A stretch of DNA of 64,000 bases. It comes from an uncultured Ignavibacteria bacterium. Lineage in GTDB: Bacteria; Bacteroidota; Ignavibacteria; Tepidaquicellales; OLB5. Positions within the stretch are counted from its first letter, which is position 1, and each line of letters starts with the position of its first letter. Below, piece after piece: positions 44,209-52,939 of this stretch. The notes beneath the pieces were generated by a model. That model was not told the DNA's origin and did not search any database. It saw only the letters and a list, made by a program, of their open reading frames with translations. The stretch is from the NCBI GenBank assembly GCA_937873695.1, contig CALMYL010000021.1:62001-126000 (forward strand), read 5' to 3'. A program made the position numbers and the translations under genes.

Positions 44209-45456
44209 ATGGCAATTTCACTTGTTACCGATGCTGCTTATGGAGCAAAAATCAAGGTTATTGGTGTAGGAGGCGCAGGAGGCAACGCTATCAATAATAT
44301 GATAGAAAAAGGTCTTGATAGCGTAGACTTCATTGCATTAAATACCGATATTCAGGATCTTGAACGCAGCAAAGCAGATATAAAGATCCAGATTGGCAGA
44401 AACACAACACTTGGGCTTGGTGCCGGTATGGATGAGACCAAAGGCGCGAAAGCGGTTGAAGAAAGCCGCGATGAAATTGAACAGGTTGTAAGAGGATGTG
44501 ACATGGTCTTCATTACAGCTGGTATGGGCGGCGGTACCGGTACCGGCGGAGCGCCGGCAGTAGCAAGGATAGCAAAGGCTACAGGTGCGCTTGTTGTTGG
44601 TATTGTTACCAAACCGTTTGATTTTGAAGGTGATGACAGGTTAAGAATAGCTGATGAAGGCCTCAAAAGATTCAAACAGGAAGTTGATTCGTGCATTGTT
44701 ATACCTAATGAGCGGCTGCTTACCGTTTTAGGAGAAGAAGTTACACTTGAAAACAGTTTCAGGAAAGTTGATGACGTGCTTTATAACGCTACACGCGGTA
44801 TAAGCGATATTATTACCAAAAAAGGTAAAGTGAATGTTGACTTTGCCGATGTTAAGACCATCATGCGTGATATGGGCGATGCATTGATGGGTATTGGTTA
44901 TGCAAAGGGCGAAAACAAAGCGCTCAGAGCAACACAGGAAGCAATTGATAATCCGTTACTGGAAGGTGTTTCAATTGCGGGTTCCAAATCAATTCTGCTT
45001 AACATAATCGCTGATCCGAACTTCAGGATATCTGATCTTAAGAGCATGACCGAGCTTATAAAACAGGCTGCAGGATGCAATTACGGCAAACTTATCTGGG
45101 GCGTTGTTTCTGATGAAAGGCTTGAAGATGAAGTTATAGTTACTATAATTGCAACAGGTTTTACAACTGTTCAGGCAAAACAATCAAACACATATCCTGA
45201 AAAAGATGAAGTGAAATCAAAGAACCTGCTTCTGAATACAGATGATAATATTGTAAAGATACCAAGCACACAGCAGGAACTGCAGGGTCTGGATATCCCG
45301 ACCATACGCAGGAAGGACCTGCTGAGCGCAGAAGATCTCAACAAAATAAGATCAAGAAATGAAGAAATGGATATTGAAGATTTTGATTTCAATTCAGATG
45401 ATTTCAAAATATCCAACGATGATAAGCCGGCTTTCTTGAGAAGGCAAATGGATTAA
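44209..45456 (+). CDS. ftsZ: Tubulin-like division GTPase FtsZ
   Basis: 415 aa. GTP-binding tubulin signature GGGTGTGG at residues ~107-114, N-terminal VIGVGGAGGNAINNM (~17-31) and T7-loop NVDFADVKTIM (~206-216). A disordered acidic linker (~320-402) ends in the conserved C-terminal peptide DKPAFLRRQMD, which binds FtsA. AGAAGGAG is a strong ribosome-binding site 10 bases before the ATG, unlike the weak sites of its neighbours, fitting the high FtsZ level needed. Last gene of the cluster, followed by a structured RNA region. Confidence 0.98.
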   Translation: MAISLVTDAAYGAKIKVIGVGGAGGNAINNMIEKGLDSVDFIALNTDIQDLERSKADIKIQIGRNTTLGLGAGMDETKGAKAVEESRDEIEQVVRGCDMVFITAGMGGGTGTGGAPAVARIAKATGALVVGIVTKPFDFEGDDRLRIADEGLKRFKQEVDSCIVIPNERLLTVLGEEVTLENSFRKVDDVLYNATRGISDIITKKGKVNVDFADVKTIMRDMGDALMGIGYAKGENKALRATQEAIDNPLLEGVSIAGSKSILLNIIADPNFRISDLKSMTELIKQAAGCNYGKLIWGVVSDERLEDEVIVTIIATGFTTVQAKQSNTYPEKDEVKSKNLLLNTDDNIVKIPSTQQELQGLDIPTIRRKDLLSAEDLNKIRSRNEEMDIEDFDFNSDDFKISNDDKPAFLRRQMD

Positions 45457-45535
45457 GTATCAATTACTGATAACTAGTAAGATGTAAAAGTAAAAAATTG
45501 AATTAATAACTTAATTAATAAATATAAAAAGTACT

Positions 45536-45710
45536 GTCCCACTATGGATAAATGTGATAAACGCTTAGTATAGGGGTTGACGTCACGAAGCTGGCCTGCA
45601 GAAGAAGGTATCTTATATTTGCTCTGCCTTCAATACGGTTGCGGCCTGGCTTCGTACCGGACTCGTGCCGGGACCTTGATACTGTTTAACACACGATTTC
45701 TCCTCATCTT
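45536..45710 (+). ncRNA. Candidate structured non-coding RNA, 6S-like rod
   Basis: The 318-base gap after ftsZ has no credible ORF but folds into one long rod. Pairs from outside in: 45544-45553 with 45696-45707 (with bulges); 45554-45562 with 45684-45692 (one mismatch); 45567-45577 with 45673-45683 (one mismatch); an internal bubble (45578-45584 opposite 45656-45672, the latter holding a CCGG/CCGG mini-hairpin); a 16-bp arm 45585-45600 with 45640-45655 (one mismatch); an apical 7-bp stem 45604-45610 with 45625-45631. At least six pairs are G-T on the plus strand and would be A-C on the minus strand, supporting plus-strand transcription. Closing stem, central bubble with 3' mini-hairpin and long terminal stem is the layout of 6S RNA. 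Identity as 6S is inference. A terminator lies downstream and a weak TTGAAT-N19-TATAAA upstream (45498-45528). Confidence 0.55.
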
Positions 45711-45741
45711 TTCCCCGAAAAAAAGCCTCCTCCATTAACCC

Positions 45742-45776
45742 GAAGGGTCCTGACCAAACAGGACCCTTCATTTTTT
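45742..45776 (+). terminator. Terminator after the ftsZ/ncRNA region
   Basis: A perfect 11-bp stem (45742-45752 with 45759-45769) with a 6-base loop and six T residues (45771-45776) on the plus strand. On the minus strand no T-run follows, so it serves ftsZ and/or the RNA rather than the converging WD40 gene. The T-run touches that gene's stop codon. Confidence 0.9.
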
Positions 45777-46821
45777 ACTCCGGCAAAATCTCTGCAATTT
45801 TCCAAAGCATTATCTTTTCATTTGTACCCGCAGCAGCAAGGTATGTTCCATCTGGTGAGAATTTGACTGTGATAACTTCACCATTCAGCCCGGTTAGTGT
45901 TTTTATCAAAGCAGAAGTTTTAACATCCCATATCTTTACGGTTTCATCATTGCTTGCTGTCGCAACGTATTTGCTCTCAGGCGAGAATGAAGCCGAGTTA
46001 ATTGTTCCGGTGTGACCTTTTAATGTTATAATAGAACCACCCGAAGTCACATTCCATATTTTGGCGCTTTCATCCTTGCTGGTGCTGCAAAGATAATTTC
46101 CATCAGCTGAAAATGTGACGAATGTTACCCTTTTGGAATGGCCTTTATATGGGGGAGCGAATTTTTTGTATTCAAAACTGTAAATTGCAATATTTTTGCC
46201 CATACTGCCTGAAGCGAGGTATGAGGCAGTGCTGTTGAAATCACAACTAAAAGCATTATAGCGGTAGGATTCAAACAGTTTCGCACCGAACATCTCACCA
46301 TCCGGGTCATTGGGTTTGCTTAGCCTCAGAGTCTTTATTTTCTCAAATTTTCCTGTTTCAAATAATTCTACAATAAAGTTAAGTCTGATTCCTTTGTTCT
46401 GTTCTTTTTCGGTTGGCTCCCTTGTATACGCCACAGCAAGCTGTTTGCCGTCAGGAGAAAATACGGAGTAATACAGCTCGCCCTCCTTCTTAAAATTTCT
46501 TATTACTTCTTTGGTAGAGGCTTTTATGATATTTACCTCACCCTCATAAGTTGTATAAACAATCAGATTAAGGGAAGCAGGTGAGTAATTTATGCTTGTT
46601 ATGTTTGAACCTGTTTCAAGTGAATGAACCCTGGTCATCGAATTCAGATCAGTAAAGATCAGGTTTCCGTTCTCATCTCCGCCGGCGATTGTACTGCCAT
46701 CAGGCGAAAACGCGATAGTATTGATATTGCCTCTGTAACCGGAAATAGCAGAGTGATCTTGAGTATAAAATGTGGGATTTAAAAGGAAAAATATTAAAAT
46801 AGCTGAAAAATATTTCATCAT
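45775..46821 (-). CDS. WD40 repeat protein, exported
   Basis: 348 aa with a signal peptide (hydrophobic ~4-17, cleavage near FYTQ). About seven WD40-type blades follow; the last three are canonical, e.g. GHSKRVTFVTFSADG...SAKIWNV, GHTGTINSASFSPES...VKIWDV and FSPDGTYLAAAGTNEKIMLW. Earlier blades are degenerate (IAFSPDGSTIAGGDENG, VFSPDGKQLAVAY). It forms a single propeller in the periplasm or on the surface, probably for protein binding. No enzyme motif. The 310 bases upstream (46822-47131) contain only the terminator of the neighbouring minus-strand gene. Confidence 0.85.
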   Translation of the reverse strand: MMKYFSAILIFFLLNPTFYTQDHSAISGYRGNINTIAFSPDGSTIAGGDENGNLIFTDLNSMTRVHSLETGSNITSINYSPASLNLIVYTTYEGEVNIIKASTKEVIRNFKKEGELYYSVFSPDGKQLAVAYTREPTEKEQNKGIRLNFIVELFETGKFEKIKTLRLSKPNDPDGEMFGAKLFESYRYNAFSCDFNSTASYLASGSMGKNIAIYSFEYKKFAPPYKGHSKRVTFVTFSADGNYLCSTSKDESAKIWNVTSGGSIITLKGHTGTINSASFSPESKYVATASNDETVKIWDVKTSALIKTLTGLNGEVITVKFSPDGTYLAAAGTNEKIMLWKIAEILPE

Positions 46822-47035
46822 TCTTGTTTTAATTAACTGTTTTACCTAATTAAACTAACATAAAAAGCATGAAAATAGTTTTATAGATAAATCTCTGGAA
46901 TAAATAACCGGTAGCTTATGAAATTTTGCGTGTGGGTGTTATTAAACTGTTTACTCCTGAAGTGCTTTGTATTAAACCTTTTTGGTATGGCAAAATTGCA
47001 CGTTTTCAGGATGGAAATTCCAAATTCGCAGGAAT

Positions 47036-47062
47036 AAAAAAAGGGCTTACAATGTAAGCCCC
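47036..47062 (-). terminator. Terminator of the secreted protein gene at 47132
   Basis: GGGGCTTAC-ATT-GTAAGCCC on the minus strand followed by seven T residues. It lies about 70 bases past the stop codon. The rest of 46822-47131 shows nothing else I can support. Confidence 0.8.
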
Positions 47063-47131
47063 GGTTCATCTGCTAATTAGTAGGGAATACTATCAGCGTT
47101 AGCTGGTATAGCAGAAAATCATATAATTTAT

Positions 47132-47878
47132 TTACTTCTGATATGTGTATGTGTATGTTGTAACGTAATGGTCTTTACCTACATAACAATCAACAATAAA
47201 CTGGCACATATTAGTTGCATCAAAAAGCATATTTGGTGCGTAGTAAAAACCTTTCTTTACTTCATTTGCGTACTGCTTGTTATCCTTATTCAGCTTCAAT
47301 ACTTCTATCGCATTAGATTCAGGATTTTTAAAGTCACTGCCTGCACGCCCAAAGAACATTTTAATACCGGTGTTTATATTTGCAGTAGTGCTGTAATCAA
47401 TATTCGTGTAAACCGCTTCTAAGTTTAAATAAGCGCCCGGCTGCATATTTTTCGGGGGATCCTGCCATTTAAACCCTGATTCTACCGTGTGTATGATTTC
47501 TATCTTATCTTTCCATGAACATGTTGCCCTGATTCCCGTTTCATTCGTATTCCATTTTGTAATATTCATCAGGTTGTAATTCTTAGTTTCAACTCCCGTT
47601 AAAACCCAGTTTCCGCCTTCCAATTCCTCCGGTATAAATGTCTCTAATTGTATAGTCTGTTCGTTTGCGCCTTTTTCTTCTGTTTTTGTGTTTTCTGCCG
47701 AATTGTTTTCAGTAGAATTGTCTTCCAGAATAATTACATTCGTGCCGTTTTCATTTGAAGTACTTATTTCTGTGTTGTTTACAGAAACATTCTGCGAATA
47801 AATCTGCATGGTCAGTGCAAAAGTCATTGCTGAAAGTAAAGGGATTTTCAATATTTTCAATTTTGTTGACCTTTTCAT
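47132..47878 (-). CDS. Secreted protein of unknown function
   Basis: 248 aa. Signal peptide (basic start, hydrophobic ~11-27, cleavage near IYSQ). Residues ~33-75 are a low-complexity Asn/Thr/Glu linker. From ~80 to the end is a beta-rich domain (EGGNWVLTGVETKNYNL, GIRATCSWKDKIEIIHTVES, YVGKDHYVTTYTYTY) resembling an immunoglobulin or jelly-roll sandwich. No recognised family. It ends in a Tyr/Thr-rich strand. Single gene with its own terminator. Confidence 0.7.
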   Translation of the reverse strand: MKRSTKLKILKIPLLSAMTFALTMQIYSQNVSVNNTEISTSNENGTNVIILEDNSTENNSAENTKTEEKGANEQTIQLETFIPEELEGGNWVLTGVETKNYNLMNITKWNTNETGIRATCSWKDKIEIIHTVESGFKWQDPPKNMQPGAYLNLEAVYTNIDYSTTANINTGIKMFFGRAGSDFKNPESNAIEVLKLNKDNKQYANEVKKGFYYAPNMLFDATNMCQFIVDCYVGKDHYVTTYTYTYQK

Positions 47879-48048
47879 ATAACCATTAATTATAGCCTTA
47901 AATAGGTAGAGTAACTAACTCATTTTAGATGCCATATATCGTCATATACTCTACTACAAATATGGTAGCAAGGACAGGGTTTTCCAATACACGGTATAAG
48001 TGATATTCCTACAATGCGATATATTTATGAATAATTTTAAATTTTTGC

Positions 48049-48056
48049 TATATTTG
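48049..48056 (+). promoter_or_regulatory. -7 element (TATATTTG) abutting the Ig-like lipoprotein gene
   Basis: TAnnTTTG that ends 5 bases before the TTG start codon at 48062, so the predicted transcript is essentially leaderless. Confidence 0.5.
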
Positions 48057-48061
48057 GTTAA

Positions 48062-49501
48062 TTGAAAAATTTCCATTCCATAGAAAACGTTATAAATCTC
48101 ATCACCCGGGTGGTGATTCTGATGGTTTTTGCAGGATTCTGCTCATGTGCTAACCAACAGCCGCCTGGAGGCGGCGATGAGGATAAGACTCCCCCGAAAG
48201 TTAAGATCATTACACCTAAGCCAAATTCCGTAAATTTCAGGGGTAACACTATTTCGTTTGAATTCAATGAGTATATCGATAGGCGCAGCTTTCAGGATGC
48301 ATTCCGTACTTCACCGCAGGTTAAAGGTGATATTGAATTTTCGTGGGGCGCGAAGGATGTTGAAGTGAGGTTCCCGAAGGACCTGGATAAAGTTGACGCT
48401 AACAAGACGTTTGTTGTAACGGTTAGCTCCGCGCTAAAAGATATCAGGGGCAACGCAATTACCGAGCCCTTTAGTTTTGCTTTTTCTACCGGGAGCATGA
48501 TAGATATGGGAGCGATTTCCGGAAAAGTATATGGCGCCGGGAAAAATGTAACATCTATTTTCGCGTATGACCTGAGCAAAAGCTATGACCCTACATTAAA
48601 TCTGCCTGATTATTCAACTGAAACCAATTCAGAAGGAAACTATACTCTTACCAATATGTCTGCAGGCAGGTACAGGTTGCTTGCGGTGATTGATGATGAC
48701 CGTAACCTTCTCTATACCGGTGAGCGTGAGAGCTACGGTGTATTGCCGTATGATATTGATGTGCTTGATTCAGCCACAAAGACCAATGCTGATCTTAACA
48801 TGAAGTTAATTGGCGCGGTTGAAACCGTACAGCCAGAACTTGATATTACAAAATATTTCAAGGATTCACTCAACATTGTATATACTTCTATAGAGTATAA
48901 TTCGTTAACCGTACTTCCTGAGCAAAGTATTTTCATATTCTTTAACAGGCATAAACCAACACGTGAATATTTTACACAGAGCCTGAAGATCACAGATGAG
49001 AACGGGACACCTGAAAGGGTTGTGTATAACTGGAAGAATGATTCACTTGTTGAAATTTTTTCCGCAAACCGGTTTGCCTCAAACAGAAAGTATAATATAA
49101 CTTTTCCTATAAAAACCGGCATAGATACAATTTACAATTTCTCATTGCAATTCAGAACAGTGAGTGTGAATTCATTTGGTGAGCTAAAGGGCAGGGTAAG
49201 CAGTGAATACACTGAGTTTGTTATTACTGACCAGCTCGTAAAAATTGAGCTGACTGCGCCGGCACTTATTCCGTTATTAAAATACAGCTTTGAATCCCGT
49301 GATACTGTTTTTGCCTATAAAAATATCCTCGATGCATCTTACAATTTGTTTTCATACATTGATAAAAATAATAACTCATCCTACGACTACGGCAATCCAT
49401 TGCCGTTCGATTATTCCGAACCGTTTGTATTTTACCCGACTCCAATAAATATCAAAGGCGGCTGGGTAGTTGAAAATGTGAACATAAATTTTGTGAGGTG
49501 A
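48062..49501 (+). CDS. Lipoprotein with Ig-like (Big_5) domain
   Basis: 479 aa. The start is TTG. The N-terminal helix ends in FCSC, with Cys29 the probable lipidation site. Residues ~42-140 form a Big_5-type Ig-like domain: DKTPPKVKIITPKPNSV, ISFEFNEYIDRRSF, GNAITEPFSFAFSTG. A carboxypeptidase-regulatory-like or transthyretin-like segment follows (~150-235, TNSEGNYTLTNMSAGRYRLL), then further beta-rich sequence. This layout is common in Bacteroidota envelope lipoproteins. Role unknown. The stop overlaps the xseA start region (GTGATG). Confidence 0.82.
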   Translation: MKNFHSIENVINLITRVVILMVFAGFCSCANQQPPGGGDEDKTPPKVKIITPKPNSVNFRGNTISFEFNEYIDRRSFQDAFRTSPQVKGDIEFSWGAKDVEVRFPKDLDKVDANKTFVVTVSSALKDIRGNAITEPFSFAFSTGSMIDMGAISGKVYGAGKNVTSIFAYDLSKSYDPTLNLPDYSTETNSEGNYTLTNMSAGRYRLLAVIDDDRNLLYTGERESYGVLPYDIDVLDSATKTNADLNMKLIGAVETVQPELDITKYFKDSLNIVYTSIEYNSLTVLPEQSIFIFFNRHKPTREYFTQSLKITDENGTPERVVYNWKNDSLVEIFSANRFASNRKYNITFPIKTGIDTIYNFSLQFRTVSVNSFGELKGRVSSEYTEFVITDQLVKIELTAPALIPLLKYSFESRDTVFAYKNILDASYNLFSYIDKNNNSSYDYGNPLPFDYSEPFVFYPTPINIKGGWVVENVNINFVR

Positions 49502-50748
49502 TGCAAACAAATCTGCCTGAAATATTAACGGTATCAGAGCTTAATTCCTATATTAAGGTTTTAATTGAAGAGAATTTTAAGTTCGTTCATCTAATTGGTG
49601 AGATATCCAATTTCAAAATTCATACACAATCGGGTCACTATTACTTTACCATCAAAGATGAAAGCTCACAGATAAATGCCGTTATGTGGAAAACCCGCAA
49701 TCAGCAATTGCTCTTCACTCCTGAAGACGGAATGCAGGTTGTGGTAAAAGGCAGGGTAACGGTATATCCCGCACGGGGCAATTACCAAGTTGATGTATGG
49801 GAAATTAAACCGCAGGGAGCTGGCGAGCTTCAGTACAGATTTGAACAGCTAAAACAAAAATTGTTTGAAGAAGGCTTGTTTGACGAGGAACACAAAAAAC
49901 CTTTGCCAAAATATCCGCAAAATGTTGTGATGATTACATCAAAAACGGGAGCTGTGCTGCAGGATTTTATCAACATCACAAAGCGCAGATATCCATTGCT
50001 TAATATTTACTTATATCCTGTAAGTGTTCAGGGTGTAACCGCGGCAAGCTCAGTGATTGACGCCTTAAGCGAAATTCCCAGGCTGATCAGAAGCAAAAAG
50101 CTGCCTGAAATTGATATAATAGTCATAGCGCGTGGCGGGGGATCAATTGAGGACTTATGGCCGTTTAATGATGAAATGCTTGCCAGAGCGGTGTTTGAGT
50201 GCAAAATACCGCTCGTGAGCGCTGTTGGACATGAAGTTGACTTCACTATTTGCGATTTTGTGGCGGATTTGCGGGCTCCGACCCCCTCTGCTGCCGCGGA
50301 GATAATAACTCCGGATATCAGAGAGTTAATTGAAAATCTTGACAAATTTTCGTATTTTTGTAGAAGTTTTGTCCAAGCAAAGCTGGATGGTTATAGAAAT
50401 TCCATAAAAGAAATAGAGGGCAGTTACTATTTTAACCGCCCGAAGGATATTATCTATAATTTTTACCAGAAACTTGATGATTTTTCGAAAAGTATAACCA
50501 ATGTTACCAATAACAGGGTTAACGGATTGAAAAATGAGATAAAATTTTACAAAAAAACGTTACATCATATATCACCTGATAATAATCTTAAAAAAGGCTA
50601 CGCCATTATTAAGAAAAAAGTTGATATTGATGAAATGAGGCTGCAGTTTGATTTCGATAAAATTGTAACGCGCGCTTCAAATCTGAAAAAGGATGAGGAA
50701 GTTGAAATTAAGTTTTACGATAATAAAAAGAACGCAAGGATAATTTAG
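49498..50748 (+). CDS. xseA: Exodeoxyribonuclease VII large subunit
   Basis: 416 aa. N-terminal OB-fold (~8-105: ILTVSELNSYIKVLIEENF, IGEISNFKIHTQSGHYYFTI), then the catalytic core with VMITSKTGAVLQDF (~141-154), IARGGGSIEDLWPFND (~202-217) and VGHEVDFTICDFVADLRAPTPSAAAE (within ~230-258). Family known to degrade single-stranded DNA in both directions with XseB. Start uncertain: GTG at 49498 (overlapping the previous stop as GTGA) or ATG at 49501 give nearly the same protein. xseB follows 5 bases later. Confidence 0.95.
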   Translation: MMQTNLPEILTVSELNSYIKVLIEENFKFVHLIGEISNFKIHTQSGHYYFTIKDESSQINAVMWKTRNQQLLFTPEDGMQVVVKGRVTVYPARGNYQVDVWEIKPQGAGELQYRFEQLKQKLFEEGLFDEEHKKPLPKYPQNVVMITSKTGAVLQDFINITKRRYPLLNIYLYPVSVQGVTAASSVIDALSEIPRLIRSKKLPEIDIIVIARGGGSIEDLWPFNDEMLARAVFECKIPLVSAVGHEVDFTICDFVADLRAPTPSAAAEIITPDIRELIENLDKFSYFCRSFVQAKLDGYRNSIKEIEGSYYFNRPKDIIYNFYQKLDDFSKSITNVTNNRVNGLKNEIKFYKKTLHHISPDNNLKKGYAIIKKKVDIDEMRLQFDFDKIVTRASNLKKDEEVEIKFYDNKKNARII

Positions 50749-50753
50749 CTTTA

Positions 50754-50990
50754 ATGGCACAGAAAAAAACAAAAGGTGAAAGCACATTTGAAGATTCATT
50801 TACCAGGCTTGAAAAAATACTTGAGCAGCTTGAAAGTGATGAATGTACACTTGAAGATACAATAGCACTTTATGAAGAAGGTCTGAACCTTACCAAAGTT
50901 TGTTATGATAAGCTGAATAACGCTGAATTACGTATAAAAGAAATAAATAAGGCATCAAAGACAACAGATATAAAAGATTATAAGGCTTAA
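50754..50990 (+). CDS. xseB: Exodeoxyribonuclease VII small subunit
   Basis: 78 aa, all helical. The motif FEDSFTRLEKILEQLESDECTLEDTIALYEEGLNL (in pieces, ~12-46) is the XseB signature. Several copies of XseB wrap XseA in the known complex. It is 5 bases after xseA; the dxs start is 41 bases downstream. Confidence 0.95.
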   Translation: MAQKKTKGESTFEDSFTRLEKILEQLESDECTLEDTIALYEEGLNLTKVCYDKLNNAELRIKEINKASKTTDIKDYKA

Positions 50991-51031
50991 TAATTTAAAT
51001 CAAAAATTATTTTTCAATTAAAAATATTAAT

Positions 51032-52939
51032 TTGGAAACAGAATATAAGTATCTCAGTTCCATAAATACCCCCGAAGATCTTAAAAAACTTAATTTAACG
51101 GAGCTTAAAGTTCTTGTAGATGAGATCAGGGAGTTTCTGGTTGATACAATATCAAAAATCGGCGGACATTTGGGCGCATCGCTTGGCGTTGCTGAGCTCA
51201 CAGTGGCTCTCCATTACGTGTTCAACACCCCCGATGATAAGTTAATATGGGATGTTGGCCACCAGGGTTATATACATAAAATATTAACCGGCAGAAAAGA
51301 CCAGCTTAAAACAATAAGGCAGTATGGCGGTATCAGCGGATTTTTGAAGCGCTCTGAAAGCGAATACGATGTATTCGGCGCGGGTCACGCAAGCACATCA
51401 CTAAGCGCCGCACTTGGTGTGGCTACAGCCCGTGACTTTCTGAAGAAGAAAAATAAAGTTGTTGGCATTATCGGCGATGGCTCTATGACAGGCGGTATGG
51501 CTTATGAGGCAATGAATAATATAGGTCTTTTAAAGAAAGATATTATTGTTGTGCTCAATGATAATAAAATGTCAATTGCGCCGAATGTGTGGAGCTTGCA
51601 CAATTATTTTAATGAATTCCTTTCAAACCCTTCATACAATAAGTTCAGGAATTACGTTTGGGATGCGACCGGCAAACTTGATCCAAAGATTGGCGACCGC
51701 TTGCGTAACTTTGCCGCTAAAGTTGAAGGCGGATTGAAGGGTGTCGTTACTCCCGGTATGCTTTTCGAAGCCCTTGGTTTCAGGTACTTTGGTCCAATTA
51801 ACGGGCACAATATTGTAAATGTTGTAAAAATATTTGAAGAGATTAAAGATTTCTCGGGTCCGCTGCTTGTGCATGTTGTGACAGAAAAAGGTCATGGGTA
51901 TAAACCGGCTAAGAATCATTACCAGAAGTTCCACGCATCTACACCATGGGATAAAGATACCGGACTGGCAATAAAAAAATCGGGCGGTTCACCCGCATAC
52001 ACAAAGATATTCGGCGAAGCGCTGGTGGAGATTTGCAGAGAAAACGAAAAAGTTGTAGGCATAACAGCCGCAATGCCTGACGGTACGGGTCTTGATATTC
52101 TGCAAAAGGAAATGCCTGAGAGATATTTTGATGTTGGTATTGCCGAACAGCACGCCGTAACATTTGCAGCGGGAATGGCAACCGAAGGATTTACACCTGT
52201 GTGCGCAATATATTCATCATTCATACAAAGGGCATTTGACCAGATAATACATGATTGCGCAATACAAAAATTACCGGTGATATTTGTTATGGATAGAGCA
52301 GGCATTGTAGGCGCTGATGGCTCTACCCATCACGGCGCACTTGATCTGAGTTTCTTCAGGGCAATACAGGGTGTTGTGCTTATGGCACCCAAAGATGAAC
52401 AGGAACTGCGCGATATGCTTTATACCGCTTCTCTTTACAGAAAAGGTCCTATAGCATTAAGATATCCACGCGGTAACGCGCTTGGTGTTGAAATTAAACC
52501 GTTTATGCAGATACCTATTGGTAAAGGTGAAATAGTTGAAAAAGGAGAAGATGCTGCAGTTATCGCAATTGGTGATATGGTAGATGTTGGAATGAAGGTA
52601 AGAGCAGAACTCGCCAAAGAGAATATAGATATTGAAGTTGTAAACGCAAGATTTGTAAAACCGCTTGATGGTGAACTGCTGAAGGATGTTTTCAGCAGGC
52701 ATAAAAAGGTTATAACACTTGAAGATAATGTTATAACAGGCGGATTCGGTTCAGCCATACTTGAATTCATGAATCAGTATAAGATCACCGGAGTTGATGT
52801 TCTGGTGCACGGTCTGCCGGATAAATTTGTTGAGCATGGAACGCCTGATGAGCTGTTCCGCGATCTGAAACTTGATGTTAACGGTGTATCAGAGATCATA
52901 AAAAACCATTTGCTTTCAAAAGAAAAGGTAACTTTGTAA
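51032..52939 (+). CDS. dxs: 1-deoxy-D-xylulose-5-phosphate synthase
   Basis: 635 aa, full length. Thiamine diphosphate motif GDGSMTGGMAYEAMNN (~150-165), HLGASLGVAELTVALH (~45-60), DVGHQGYIHKILTGR, and the transketolase-type AEQHAVTFAAGMA (~370-382) and DRAGIVGADGSTHHG are intact. It condenses pyruvate and glyceraldehyde 3-phosphate, the first step of the MEP isoprenoid pathway, needed for undecaprenyl lipid and quinones. The start is TTG. The next gene begins in the base right after its stop. Confidence 0.97.
   Translation: METEYKYLSSINTPEDLKKLNLTELKVLVDEIREFLVDTISKIGGHLGASLGVAELTVALHYVFNTPDDKLIWDVGHQGYIHKILTGRKDQLKTIRQYGGISGFLKRSESEYDVFGAGHASTSLSAALGVATARDFLKKKNKVVGIIGDGSMTGGMAYEAMNNIGLLKKDIIVVLNDNKMSIAPNVWSLHNYFNEFLSNPSYNKFRNYVWDATGKLDPKIGDRLRNFAAKVEGGLKGVVTPGMLFEALGFRYFGPINGHNIVNVVKIFEEIKDFSGPLLVHVVTEKGHGYKPAKNHYQKFHASTPWDKDTGLAIKKSGGSPAYTKIFGEALVEICRENEKVVGITAAMPDGTGLDILQKEMPERYFDVGIAEQHAVTFAAGMATEGFTPVCAIYSSFIQRAFDQIIHDCAIQKLPVIFVMDRAGIVGADGSTHHGALDLSFFRAIQGVVLMAPKDEQELRDMLYTASLYRKGPIALRYPRGNALGVEIKPFMQIPIGKGEIVEKGEDAAVIAIGDMVDVGMKVRAELAKENIDIEVVNARFVKPLDGELLKDVFSRHKKVITLEDNVITGGFGSAILEFMNQYKITGVDVLVHGLPDKFVEHGTPDELFRDLKLDVNGVSEIIKNHLLSKEKVTL

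Noticed and set aside
45577-45621. TTGACG and TATATTTG inside the ncRNA candidate as a promoter
   Set aside because: The spacer is 31 bases, too long, and both pieces are needed for the RNA fold.
46881-47069. 62-aa open frame in the gap 46822-47131
   Set aside because: It overlaps the minus-strand terminator at 47036-47062 and has no ribosome-binding site or recognisable sequence.
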